From: Rhodovulum sp.
Lineage (GTDB): Bacteria; Pseudomonadota; Alphaproteobacteria; Rhodobacterales; Rhodobacteraceae
Direction: 5' to 3'
DNA: 42,085 bases
NCBI GenBank assembly: GCA_002706605.1
Contig: PALT01000019.1
Location: forward strand, 1-42,085
The stretch's first letter is position 1, and every line of letters starts with the position of its first letter. A program made the position numbers and the translations under genes. Of the stretch, positions 34,013 to 41,420 are shown in pieces. The notes under the pieces are model-generated. The model was not told where the DNA came from. It was given only the letters and a program-made list of their open reading frames with translations, and ran no database searches.

Positions 34013-34971
34013 ACCATGAGACCGAACGTCAGATCCGTCGCTATGTCGTGGGCGACGAACCGAGCAAGACGTTCTCTGATGCAATCATGCTCTACAACGC
34101 GTCCCCAAAAGCGGCAAAGCAGTTGATCCCTATTGTCGAAGCAATCGGCGACCTGTCGCTAGGTGCGATATCTGGCGCGCTACTGAAAAGCCTTGGGCCA
34201 AAGTTGAAACCCAAAGCGTCGACCGATACCTGGTGGCGTGAAATCGTGACGCCCGCCAGTGCGGTGATCAACAATGCGCACGAGCTGGAGGGGACGCCGC
34301 TGATCCGCGTGAAGCCCTACGATAAGTTCGAGCGGATCGCGCAGGACAAGCGGCGCGGGAAGCTTAGCCGCGTCGAGCGCACGCCAGCTGATAAGGAATG
34401 GATCGCAGCCTTTTGCCGTGCTGCTGATCCGTACAATGCCGCGCTGGTCCGTTTCATGTTTGAGACGGCTGCGCGGATTGATCAGGCGGTATCACTGGAG
34501 CCAGATGATCTACGACCGCATGAAAACAAAGTCCGAGTGAAAGCCCAAAAGGGGCATCCAGAAAGCTGGATCACTGTCTCACCTCAGATGATGGACGAGC
34601 TTCTCGCGTTGCCGCCCAAACGCCCCAAGAACCGCAAGACCGGCAAGCTGATGAAAGCGCGCATCTTCGGCTATGGCAGCTCGACAGGTTACAACACGCG
34701 CTGGAAGACAATTTGCAAGCGGGCGGGCATCCCATATCTTTCAGCCCACCCAGCAGGACGGCACGGCTTCTTCACTGAGCTAGTCGTGCGGCAAGGCGTT
34801 GATCCGGTCACTGCAGCCAAGGCTGGCCGCTGGTCCGACCCCAATCTGCCCATGCGCATCTATGCTCACGCAGAGACGGATGAGGCCGACATCAGGGCCC
34901 GTTTTCGTACAAACCACGTACAGGATGACACTGTACAAACACTCAAGAGCAAGAAATCACAGAAGGAATAG
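33877..34971 (+). CDS. int: Tyrosine site-specific recombinase (integrase)
   Basis: A 364-aa phage-type integrase from the ATG at 33877 with a strong AAGGAGG ribosome site. The catalytic set can be placed: R200 (ETAARIDQAVSLE), K225 (VKAQKGHP), H291 and R295 (HPAGRHGF), W319 (AGRWSDP) and Y329 (MRIYAHAE). The N-terminal 60 residues (YKRGRVYWAKGWIEYNGRPI) are of the short beta-sheet arm-binding type. It begins inside the excisionase-like gene and ends 14 bases before attR, the usual location for a tRNA-specific integrase. Three GTACA repeats lie in its last codons. It should recombine the 47-bp tRNA-Arg sites to insert or free the element. Confidence 0.93.
   Translation: MPLQIYKRGRVYWAKGWIEYNGRPIAGPYRRSTKASTEEGARDWINHETERQIRRYVVGDEPSKTFSDAIMLYNASPKAAKQLIPIVEAIGDLSLGAISGALLKSLGPKLKPKASTDTWWREIVTPASAVINNAHELEGTPLIRVKPYDKFERIAQDKRRGKLSRVERTPADKEWIAAFCRAADPYNAALVRFMFETAARIDQAVSLEPDDLRPHENKVRVKAQKGHPESWITVSPQMMDELLALPPKRPKNRKTGKLMKARIFGYGSSTGYNTRWKTICKRAGIPYLSAHPAGRHGFFTELVVRQGVDPVTAAKAGRWSDPNLPMRIYAHAETDEADIRARFRTNHVQDDTVQTLKSKKSQKE
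34907..34939 (+). promoter_or_regulatory. Candidate integrase arm-type sites, right end (three GTACA repeats)
   Basis: GTACAAA at 34907, GTACAGG at 34918 and GTACAAA at 34933 lie within the last codons of the integrase gene. The first two are 11 bases apart, as at the left end. They sit about 50-80 bases inside attR. Confidence 0.5.
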
Positions 34972-34985
34972 TGCTATGAACGGTT

Positions 34986-35032
34986 CCCTCCTAAGGGGCA
35001 GGTTGCAGGTTCGAATCCTGCCGGGGTCGCCA
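34986..35032 (+). repeat. attR: 47-bp duplicate of the tRNA-Arg 3' half
   Basis: A perfect copy of 17037-17083, without the 5' half of a tRNA, so it is not a functional tRNA gene. It starts 14 bases after the integrase stop codon and marks the right junction of the element. Confidence 0.95.
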
Positions 35033-35045
35033 CATTGATTGGCGT

Positions 35046-36056
35046 TCAGACCTGATAGTAATCGCGATACCACGCGACGAATGCGGCGACGCCATCCTGA
35101 ACGGTGGTCGTTGGCTTGTGCCCCGTGAGACGTTCCAGCAACGCCGTATCCGCCCATGTCGCAGGGACATCGCCCGCTTGCATCGGCATCAGGTTGCGTT
35201 CGGCGGTGACGCCGGTTGCAGCTTCAATCGCGGCGATGAAATCGGTCAGTTGCACAGGCGCGGCATTGCCGATGTTCACCACGCGGAAGGGCGCGACGGG
35301 CGACAGGCTATCGCCCTCGGCCACAACACCATCGGCGGGGCGTTCGGGCGCGGCGTCGATCAGGCGGCGGATGCCCTCGACCAGATCGTCGATATAGGTA
35401 AAGTCGCGCTTCATATCGCCAAAGTTATAGACGTCGATCGGGTCGCCTTCCAAAATCGCCTTGGTGAATTTGAACAGGGCCATGTCGGGGCGCCCCCACG
35501 GCCCATAGACCGTAAAGAACCGGAACATCGTCACGGGTAGATCGAACAGATGGGCATAGCTGTGGGCCATGCTTTCGGTCGATTTCTTGGTGGCGGCGTA
35601 GAACGACATCTGATGATCGGCGCGCACGTCTTCGCGATAGGGCATCTCGGTGTTCGCCCCATATGCGGATGAGGTCGACGCCAGCAACATGTGACGCGGC
35701 GGATAGGCGCGCGCGGCTTCCAGCAATTCGAACGTGCCGATGATGTTGCTTTCCAAATAGGCCCGCGGATTTTCAATCGAATATCGCACGCCCGCCTGCG
35801 CCGCCAAATGGACGACCACATCGGGTTTCTCTTCCTCAAACAGGCGCATCAACAGGCCGGGGTCCTCGACCATGCCATGGACGGACCGATAGCCCTCGGA
35901 TTGCAGCAACCCCGCCTCGCGCCGTTCTTTCAGGGCGACGTCATAGTAATCGGACAAACAGTCCAATCCGATGACGCGCCATCCCTCATCCAACAAACGA
36001 CGACAAACAAACGAACCAATAAAACCGGCCGCGCCGGTGACAAGTGCAGTGGGCAT
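35046..36056 (-). CDS. UDP-glucuronate 4-epimerase
   Basis: A 336-aa extended short-chain dehydrogenase. It shows the NAD-binding glycine motif GAAGFIGSFVC, then LDCLSDYYDVALKERR, the catalytic pair in YAATKK, and MFRFFTVYGPWGRPDMALFKF with KRDFTYIDDLVEG. These last segments are specific for enzymes that turn UDP-glucuronate into UDP-galacturonate. I chose the ATG at 36056; a longer frame to 36104 would run into the preceding gene. One base separates it from the stop of ugd, so the two make a two-step pathway from UDP-glucose. Residues outside the motifs show no anomaly. Confidence 0.9.
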   Translation of the reverse strand: MPTALVTGAAGFIGSFVCRRLLDEGWRVIGLDCLSDYYDVALKERREAGLLQSEGYRSVHGMVEDPGLLMRLFEEEKPDVVVHLAAQAGVRYSIENPRAYLESNIIGTFELLEAARAYPPRHMLLASTSSAYGANTEMPYREDVRADHQMSFYAATKKSTESMAHSYAHLFDLPVTMFRFFTVYGPWGRPDMALFKFTKAILEGDPIDVYNFGDMKRDFTYIDDLVEGIRRLIDAAPERPADGVVAEGDSLSPVAPFRVVNIGNAAPVQLTDFIAAIEAATGVTAERNLMPMQAGDVPATWADTALLERLTGHKPTTTVQDGVAAFVAWYRDYYQV

Positions 36057-36057
36057 A

Positions 36058-37224
36058 TCAATCAGACTCAAACAAATCGCGGGTAAAGACCATATCCGCC
36101 ACATCGCGGATATCGTCGGTCAGACGGTTGGCAACGATCAGGTCGGCCTCTTCTTTGAACGCCGCCAGGTCATTAACAACACGAGAACGGAAGAATTCAG
36201 GCTCATCCAGAACCGGTTCATAGACGATGACCTCGATCCCCTTGGCCTTGAGGCGTTTCATGATCCCTTGGATCGAGGACTGGCGGAAATTGTCCGACCC
36301 GGCCTTCATAACCAGACGATAGATACCGACGACCTTGGGACCGCGCATCAGGATCTGGTCGGACAGGAAATCCTTACGCGTACGGTTTGCATCTACAATC
36401 GCGCGGATCAGGTTCTGGGGCACATGGTTGTAGTTCGCCAGCAACTGCTTGGTGTCCTTGGGCAAGCAATAGCCACCATAGCCAAAGGACGGGTTGTTGT
36501 AATGCGACCCGATACGCGGATCTAATCCGATGCCGTTGATGATCTGGCGCGTGTCCATACCGGCGGCCATGGCATAGCTGTCGAGCTCGTTAAAAAACGC
36601 CACCCGCATCGCAAGGTAGGTGTTTGCAAACAGTTTCACCGCCTCGGCCTCGCGGCTATCGGTGAACAGGACCTCAACATCCTTTTTCACCGCGCCTTGC
36701 AACAGCAGATCGGCAAACACCTTGGCGCGCTCGGACCGCTCGCCCACGATAATGCGCGACGGATAGAGGTTGTCATAAAGCGCACGCCCCTCACGCAGGA
36801 ATTCGGGCGAGAACACGATGTTGTCGCTGTCCATCTCGAACCGCAGGTTATCGATGTAGCCCACGGGGATGGTTGATTTGACGATGATCGTCGCCGTGTC
36901 ATTGACGGCCAGAACTTGGGACACCACGGCCTCAACGCTGGACGTGTCAAAATAGTTGGTCTTGGGATCATAGTTCGTTGGCGTCGCAACGATGACGAAA
37001 TCGGCGTCCCGATAAGCCGTGGCCGCATCGGTCGTTGCCGTCAGATCCAGGTCTTTATTCGCAAGGAAATCTTCTAGTTCAGTGTCCACAATCGGACATT
37101 TTCCGGCATTCACCATCTCGACCCGCTCAGGGGTCACATCGACGGCAACAACCGTGTTGTGCTGTGCCAACAGAACCGCATTCGACAGCCCAACATACCC
37201 AAGTCCCGCAACCGCGATCTTCAT
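36058..37224 (-). CDS. ugd: UDP-glucose 6-dehydrogenase
   Basis: A 388-aa protein with the UDP-glucose dehydrogenase order. The NAD-binding N terminus is [20 protein letters not shown]. Then come [30 protein letters not shown], the central helix [20 protein letters not shown], the catalytic cysteine loop [18 protein letters not shown] and the UDP-binding C-terminal domain. It oxidises UDP-glucose to UDP-glucuronate with two NAD+. Its length suits the shorter group of the family found in enterobacterial capsule clusters. With the adjoining epimerase it should supply UDP-glucuronate and UDP-galacturonate for the acidic surface polysaccharide. The TAGGTAGG sequence upstream may serve as ribosome site. 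Confidence 0.94.
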   Translation of the reverse strand: MKIAVAGLGYVGLSNAVLLAQHNTVVAVDVTPERVEMVNAGKCPIVDTELEDFLANKDLDLTATTDAATAYRDADFVIVATPTNYDPKTNYFDTSSVEAVVSQVLAVNDTATIIVKSTIPVGYIDNLRFEMDSDNIVFSPEFLREGRALYDNLYPSRIIVGERSERAKVFADLLLQGAVKKDVEVLFTDSREAEAVKLFANTYLAMRVAFFNELDSYAMAAGMDTRQIINGIGLDPRIGSHYNNPSFGYGGYCLPKDTKQLLANYNHVPQNLIRAIVDANRTRKDFLSDQILMRGPKVVGIYRLVMKAGSDNFRQSSIQGIMKRLKAKGIEVIVYEPVLDEPEFFRSRVVNDLAAFKEEADLIVANRLTDDIRDVADMVFTRDLFESD

Positions 37225-37888
37225 CTACCCAAACCTACCTATTCTCACCAAACTCAGCGCGATAATGGCATGACAATGCAACATTTTTTCCCTGTGTTTA
37301 GCTTTTCCAAACCGAATTCGGGTGTAGCAGGCATTTCGACGCAAAAACAGACATTCCGCTGAATTTTTAAGCATACAGTCGGGTGGGCGATTGTTTGGCG
37401 CTGCGCGTGGTGGATTTGCGACAGGCAGACCGGTTTCGATGTCGGTTTTCCGTCGAATTGCCCGCGGAATCGTCACGAATCTTGACGCATAGGCGCCACT
37501 GATCACGGTTCTGATCGCGGCAAGATTGTGGCTGAACGGTTTTTTTTCGACCTGTTCCGGACATAGCCACAGCATAGGTAAAAATTTAAGCAAGCCTGAA
37601 TCTCCTGCCCGCATTTTCGCCAACCGAATTTGACCGGATGATGCAGTTTTTCGCTGTTGGACAGTGCGATCATGACCTTAGCCGATTTGTGACCCTAGAC
37701 TGCGCCAGGGTTTGACCTGATCGCTTTTTAGGCAAGGCCGATGATGCGATGGGGTTTGGCCTGCGCGCCTTGGCGCGAACCGCCCCAAACCGTGCAATGC
37801 CGCCTTTTCTCCATATTCCGATGGTACAGTTTCTGCATGTGCAAACACGGCCAGTGAGGCAGGCCAGTCATGCAAAGGATAAACCCAA
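37225..37888. other. Non-coding stretch between ugd and the beta-helix/RTX gene
   Basis: This 664-base stretch holds the divergent upstream regions of ugd (minus) and the RTX gene (plus, with an AAAGGA ribosome site at about 37877). Base composition is mixed, with a T-run at about 37541. Reading frames in it (for example a 132-codon one on the minus strand) have no recognisable protein character. I see no RNA gene, repeat or clear promoter that I can defend. Confidence 0.5.
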
Positions 37889-39658
37889 ATGGCAGAATTA
37901 CATGTCTACGCCGATACTGTACCCGAGGGCGGATACAGCACGATCCAAGACGCAATTGATGCCAGTGCCCCCGGCGACACGATCATCGTCCATCCCGGAA
38001 GCTATAGCGAAAACCTCGTCATAAAGACGACGGATGTGACGTTGGTTTCCTCCGATGGTCCGGGCGTCACGACCATCACGCCCGCCGATCCGGAACTTGA
38101 CACGATCCGCATCAGCGGTGCCGACGGCACCACGGTAGAAGGTTTTGCCGTCGTGGGCGGCACGAACCCACAGACCAACGCGATCCATGTCCACGGAATC
38201 GATGGGGGCAACGATCTTGCAAGCAACGTCACCATTACCGGCAACGTTATCACCCGCGGCGAGGGCGACGGCATCAAGCTGTCCAAAGTTTCAGACATCG
38301 TGATCGACAGCAACACGATCTCAGGCGGCGGAGACCGCGAGTCGGGTATCGACCTCGTCGGAGGTGAGCGGATTATCATCACCAACAACACCCTGTTGGA
38401 CATGGGTTATGTCGGCATCTCCCTAAAGGGTGGATCGACCGATCTGATCGTGCAGGACAACGTGATTGATGGTGCCGCACATACCGGCATTGAAATCGGC
38501 GGCTATACCAATCTGGCCAACTACATCCCTGGCTTTCTTGAGGCCGGCAACACCTATGAAATCTCGAATGTTTTGGTCAGTGGCAATCAGGTCAATGACG
38601 CGAACAACGGCGCCTTTCGGGTCATCGGGGGGCAAAACATTTCGTTTGTCGGCAACACCGCGACCGGCAATGGGGCCGTGGTCAAGATCGACGACAGCGA
38701 TTTGTTCCACGACATCTGGTACTCGGACAACATTGATTTCAGTGGAAACAGCTTTGATCGCGACACTTGGCTCAAGGATCGCAGCGACCAAGCCACGATC
38801 ACCTATGACGGCACTTCGGTTTTTGAGCCATGGCTGGATGAAACGACCCCTCCCGAACCGGAGCCTGAACCCGAGCCGGAGCCCGAACCTGAACCTGAAC
38901 CTGAACCTGAACCTGAACCTGAACCCGAACCCGAAACCCAAATCGATGGAACCGGTCAAGACGACGATATTACCGCGTCAAATTTGGATGATCTGGTCTT
39001 CGGTTACGCTGGGGAAGACACGATTGAGGGCCTTGAGGGCAACGATAGTCTGTACGGCGGCTCGGATCGGGACACGATTTTTGGCGGTGACGGGAATGAT
39101 GCCCTGTTCGGACAAGACGGTCGCGACCGCCTTTACGGTGGGTCCGGCGCGGATGACCTGAACGGCGGCAGTGAAGATGACCGTCTGCATGGCGGCCTTG
39201 GCAACGACACGTTGAACGGCGATGATGGTCGCGACACGCTTGAGGGCGGCGCGGGCAATGACACCTTGGACGGCGGTGCCGGCCGCGACCGTCTTGAGGG
39301 TGGCAAGGGCGACGATGTTCTTATCGCAGGCTCGGGCGAGGCCGATTTGGCCGGAGGCGAAGACGCGGATACGTTCGTATTCGATTTCACTGAAGCTCTG
39401 GACAACGGTCGCATCCGCGATCTGAATGTGGATGAGGGCGATGTCATCGTCATGACGGGATTTGCCGGAGTACTGGACTCGTTTGACGATCTGGACACCA
39501 ACGGCAATGGCATTCTGGACGACGGCGACACAGGCGTGACCGTCGAAAACCAACGCACGACGCTGGATTTCAATGCCATTTTGGGCAATGGCGTCTGGGC
39601 TGATGAGATCGAGATTGAGGGATCGACCCTGACGGCCGACGCCTTTGCCTTTCTCTGA
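37889..39658 (+). CDS. Secreted beta-helix (pectate-lyase-like) protein with (PE)14 linker and RTX repeats
   Basis: A 589-aa protein in three parts. Residues 1-315 form a right-handed parallel beta-helix, seen in STIQDAIDASAPGDTIIVHPGSYSENL and repeated NVTITGN/DIVIDSNTIS/RIIITNNTL rungs. A proline-glutamate linker of 14 dipeptides follows at about 322-349. RTX nonapeptides (GGDGNDALFGQDGRD type) fill about 365-490. The C-terminal part has an EF-hand-like DTNGNGILDDGD (about 532-543) and ends in DAFAFL, suited to type I secretion. It may bind or cleave a polysaccharide, perhaps one with galacturonate, whose synthesis genes are next door; no catalytic residues are assigned. Beta-helix proteins include epimerases such as AlgE-like mannuronan epimerases, which also carry RTX repeats. 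Confidence 0.85.
   Translation: MAELHVYADTVPEGGYSTIQDAIDASAPGDTIIVHPGSYSENLVIKTTDVTLVSSDGPGVTTITPADPELDTIRISGADGTTVEGFAVVGGTNPQTNAIHVHGIDGGNDLASNVTITGNVITRGEGDGIKLSKVSDIVIDSNTISGGGDRESGIDLVGGERIIITNNTLLDMGYVGISLKGGSTDLIVQDNVIDGAAHTGIEIGGYTNLANYIPGFLEAGNTYEISNVLVSGNQVNDANNGAFRVIGGQNISFVGNTATGNGAVVKIDDSDLFHDIWYSDNIDFSGNSFDRDTWLKDRSDQATITYDGTSVFEPWLDETTPPEPEPEPEPEPEPEPEPEPEPEPEPEPETQIDGTGQDDDITASNLDDLVFGYAGEDTIEGLEGNDSLYGGSDRDTIFGGDGNDALFGQDGRDRLYGGSGADDLNGGSEDDRLHGGLGNDTLNGDDGRDTLEGGAGNDTLDGGAGRDRLEGGKGDDVLIAGSGEADLAGGEDADTFVFDFTEALDNGRIRDLNVDEGDVIVMTGFAGVLDSFDDLDTNGNGILDDGDTGVTVENQRTTLDFNAILGNGVWADEIEIEGSTLTADAFAFL
38852..38935 (+). repeat. Hexanucleotide repeat encoding (Pro-Glu)14
   Basis: Fourteen successive six-base units of the form CCN-GAR, six of them near the middle identical as CCTGAA. 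They encode a stiff linker between the beta-helix and the RTX part. Such runs can change length by slippage in steps that keep the frame. Confidence 0.9.
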
Positions 39659-40900
39659 TCAACCGCGGACCAGACGATCCCCCGTCCACTGCATGACACC
39701 GGTGGTCGGGGTGCCGTTCAGACGCACGTTGTTCAGGATCAGTTGACCAGGTTCACCGGCCAACAACGCCGCGCCCTCTGTCACATCAATCGCGCCGCCG
39801 GTCATAACTGCCTGCGGTTGGTCGGTATCCGGCCCCTTGCCGAACCGGATCGCGGCAGTGTCAAAAGCCGTTTTCAGGATGCTGTTGTCGATCGACACAC
39901 GCCCACCGACCCACAAACAGGCCGCTGCGTTGCGTGGACGCGGTTTTGGATCTGCAAAATGGCACGCGGTAATCCGGTTTTCGGTCTGTGCGCGCCAAAT
40001 CCGAACCCCGTATTTGCAACGCGCCGTGGAACAACGGGTCAGTGTGATCCCGTCGCATTTCATATCGAACCCCGCATCGCCCATGTCACGCGCGTGGCAA
40101 TTGTCGAACACTGCGGCGGATGTCTCTTCCTCAAGCACAATCCCGTCGCCCTGCACAAAGGTCGATCCGCGTTCCAGCGCGTTGATCAGGTTGGCCGCGC
40201 GGCGCATATAAACATTCCGAAACCGCAGATTTGTGCCTGCCGTGACCGCAATCATCTGACAAACCCGCGTCCCTCCGCCATCAACGCCCGCGCCATCCAG
40301 ATCAAGATCGGAAAACTCCGCATCGCTCAGGTGGTGAAAGCGGGCAAATCCGCGAATGGCGCCATAAACACGGCTATTGGAGACACGCAAGCCACTGATA
40401 TTGCTATCATCTGTCGTCTCAATCACTCGACCTGCAAGCCGCGCGTCGATGTTTGAAAAGGTCAGATCACGCGCCGTTCCCGCAATGTGGTAAAACCCCT
40501 TGGCCCCCGCTCCAAAGAAATGCGGACCAATGATCCGCGCATGATTGGGGCTCTGTAATACCAGAAACGGCAAACCCGATGGATCGGGCTCGGCTTGGCG
40601 CGGGAATTCGGTCCGCGAGTGGCGGGCCACGGCATAGCCAGCAGGCGCATCATCAAGATCACCGTCGGGCCCGATGGTTGCAAAGTGGATAGAGGCCGGC
40701 GCATCAACGGAGCCAGACACGGGCAAATCGGCCAAGGTTTTGCGCCACGAGAAATGCGTTTCGCGCCCGCGCGGTGTCACGATGAGAACCGCATCGCCGG
40801 CCCCTAGCTGCGATGGGAAATCTGTAATCGGCGCCGCAGAGAGAGCGGACACCCCATCCCCTCGTCCATCCGGCGCGAGATATGTGGTTTTGGACGTCAC
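39659..40900 (-). CDS. Right-handed parallel beta-helix protein
   Basis: About 413 aa from a GTG at 40900 that overlaps the upstream stop as GTGA; a TTG at 40918 is an alternative. The N terminus TTYLAPDGRGDG with a following AGDAVLIV resembles the start of polysaccharide-handling beta-helix folds. The centre has rung-like repeats (RDLTFSNIDARLAGRVIETT, NISGLRVSNSRVYGAIRGF, DGITLTRCSTARCKYGVRIW). There is no signal peptide in this reading. Substrate and reaction are not visible. It is the last gene in a minus-strand group with a GT4 glycosyltransferase, a Tat-type mini-protein and a tail-fibre-motif protein. It meets the convergent beta-helix/RTX gene with abutting stops. Confidence 0.75.
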   Translation of the reverse strand: MTSKTTYLAPDGRGDGVSALSAAPITDFPSQLGAGDAVLIVTPRGRETHFSWRKTLADLPVSGSVDAPASIHFATIGPDGDLDDAPAGYAVARHSRTEFPRQAEPDPSGLPFLVLQSPNHARIIGPHFFGAGAKGFYHIAGTARDLTFSNIDARLAGRVIETTDDSNISGLRVSNSRVYGAIRGFARFHHLSDAEFSDLDLDGAGVDGGGTRVCQMIAVTAGTNLRFRNVYMRRAANLINALERGSTFVQGDGIVLEEETSAAVFDNCHARDMGDAGFDMKCDGITLTRCSTARCKYGVRIWRAQTENRITACHFADPKPRPRNAAACLWVGGRVSIDNSILKTAFDTAAIRFGKGPDTDQPQAVMTGGAIDVTEGAALLAGEPGQLILNNVRLNGTPTTGVMQWTGDRLVRG

Positions 40901-41214
40901 TGGCCCACGATCACCCAATCCTGGGTCGTTTCGGTCCCGACAGATACGTAAACCACGCGGTTCGTCGTATCGACCCAGACCGCACCAAGCATCGGGGGCA
41001 CCACATCGGGGGCCTGATCGGCAATATGGCGGGCCACAAATTCACCGGGCCAATCGGGCGCGGCGGCGGACCGGCCATCGGCAATCTGCGCGGCCAGTTG
41101 GGCCTGCATTTCCGCCAAGCGGTCAAAGTTCTGGTTTATCTTGGTAAAGGCATCTCGCAGACTGTCGCCCGTACCGTCATCGGCCGACGTGCCAATTTCG
41201 ACTTTTTCAAACAA
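40897..41214 (-). CDS. Small protein with phage tail-fibre-like motif
   Basis: A 105-aa protein read from a TTG at 41214 with GGAGG seven bases before it. The N terminus VEIGTSADDGTGDSLRDAF followed by TKINQNFDRLAE matches the GT-DDGTGDxLRxAFxKINxNF motif seen at the start of many phage tail-fibre and appendage proteins. A helical stretch follows and then a C-terminal strand pair (AVWVDTTNRVVYVSVG, DWVIVGQ). No other phage genes are near. Next to a beta-helix protein it may act as an N-terminal assembly piece of a fibre-like or polysaccharide-binding particle, which is inference only. It overlaps the Tat mini-protein by eight bases and the beta-helix gene by four. Confidence 0.65.
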   Translation of the reverse strand: MFEKVEIGTSADDGTGDSLRDAFTKINQNFDRLAEMQAQLAAQIADGRSAAAPDWPGEFVARHIADQAPDVVPPMLGAVWVDTTNRVVYVSVGTETTQDWVIVGQ

Positions 41215-41407
41215 TCCGAACCTCCATCACGGCCCCAAGTGCGCTTGAACTGTCAGCCGTCAATGGCACAGCATGCGCCGCCCCCAAGGGCGCGATCAAC
41301 GAAACACCGATGGCCCCGCCCAGACACAACACGTTACGGCGGCTCAGGTGAACCGCCGTGTCATCGTTGTGGTTTTGGTCGATGTGCCCCGGTGCCTGCG
41401 ACCCCAT
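41207..41407 (-). CDS. Tat-signal mini-protein (66 aa)
   Basis: A 66-aa frame starting at ATG 41407 with an AGGGGACA ribosome site before it. It carries a twin-arginine signal: HLSRRNVLCLGGAIGVSLIA, with an AHA cleavage-like site near residue 46. Only about 20 residues follow the site (VPLTADSSSALGAVMEVRIV), so the mature part would be a short peptide. It sits between the glycosyltransferase and the tail-fibre-motif gene and overlaps the latter by eight bases. It may be a real small exported peptide or the remnant of a longer Tat protein. I do not recognise a family. Confidence 0.55.
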   Translation of the reverse strand: MGSQAPGHIDQNHNDDTAVHLSRRNVLCLGGAIGVSLIAPLGAAHAVPLTADSSSALGAVMEVRIV

Positions 41408-41420
41408 GGCCTGTCCCCTA

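Larger units (their letters stand above)
17037..35032. mobile_element. Integrative mobilizable element in tRNA-Arg(CCT), carrying antiphage-type cargo
   Basis: The element is bounded by 47-bp perfect direct repeats of the tRNA-Arg 3' half (17037-17083 and 34986-35032). A tyrosine integrase and an excisionase-like gene lie at the right end. At the left end are a replication-initiator-like gene and a ColE1-type mobilization cassette with an oriT-like site. No conjugation (type IV secretion) genes and no phage structural genes are present, so it should be mobilizable rather than self-transmissible. The cargo between 20622 and 33509 is mostly nuclease and ATPase genes of kinds found in defence islands. 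The part from 20622 to 27540 is visibly richer in A and T than the host flanks. One unit length between the repeats is about 17.9 kb. Confidence 0.93.

Noticed and set aside
34986-35032. A second tRNA-Arg gene at the right end
   Set aside because: Only the 3' half is present; the acceptor 5' strand and D arm are missing, so it is an attachment-site duplicate.
17037-35032. A prophage, because of integrase, Xre and an O-like initiator
   Set aside because: No capsid, terminase, portal or lysis genes are present; a relaxase cassette is.
37225-37623. A 132-codon minus-strand frame upstream of ugd
   Set aside because: Composition is not protein-like, it lacks a ribosome site and it would sit in the promoter region of ugd.
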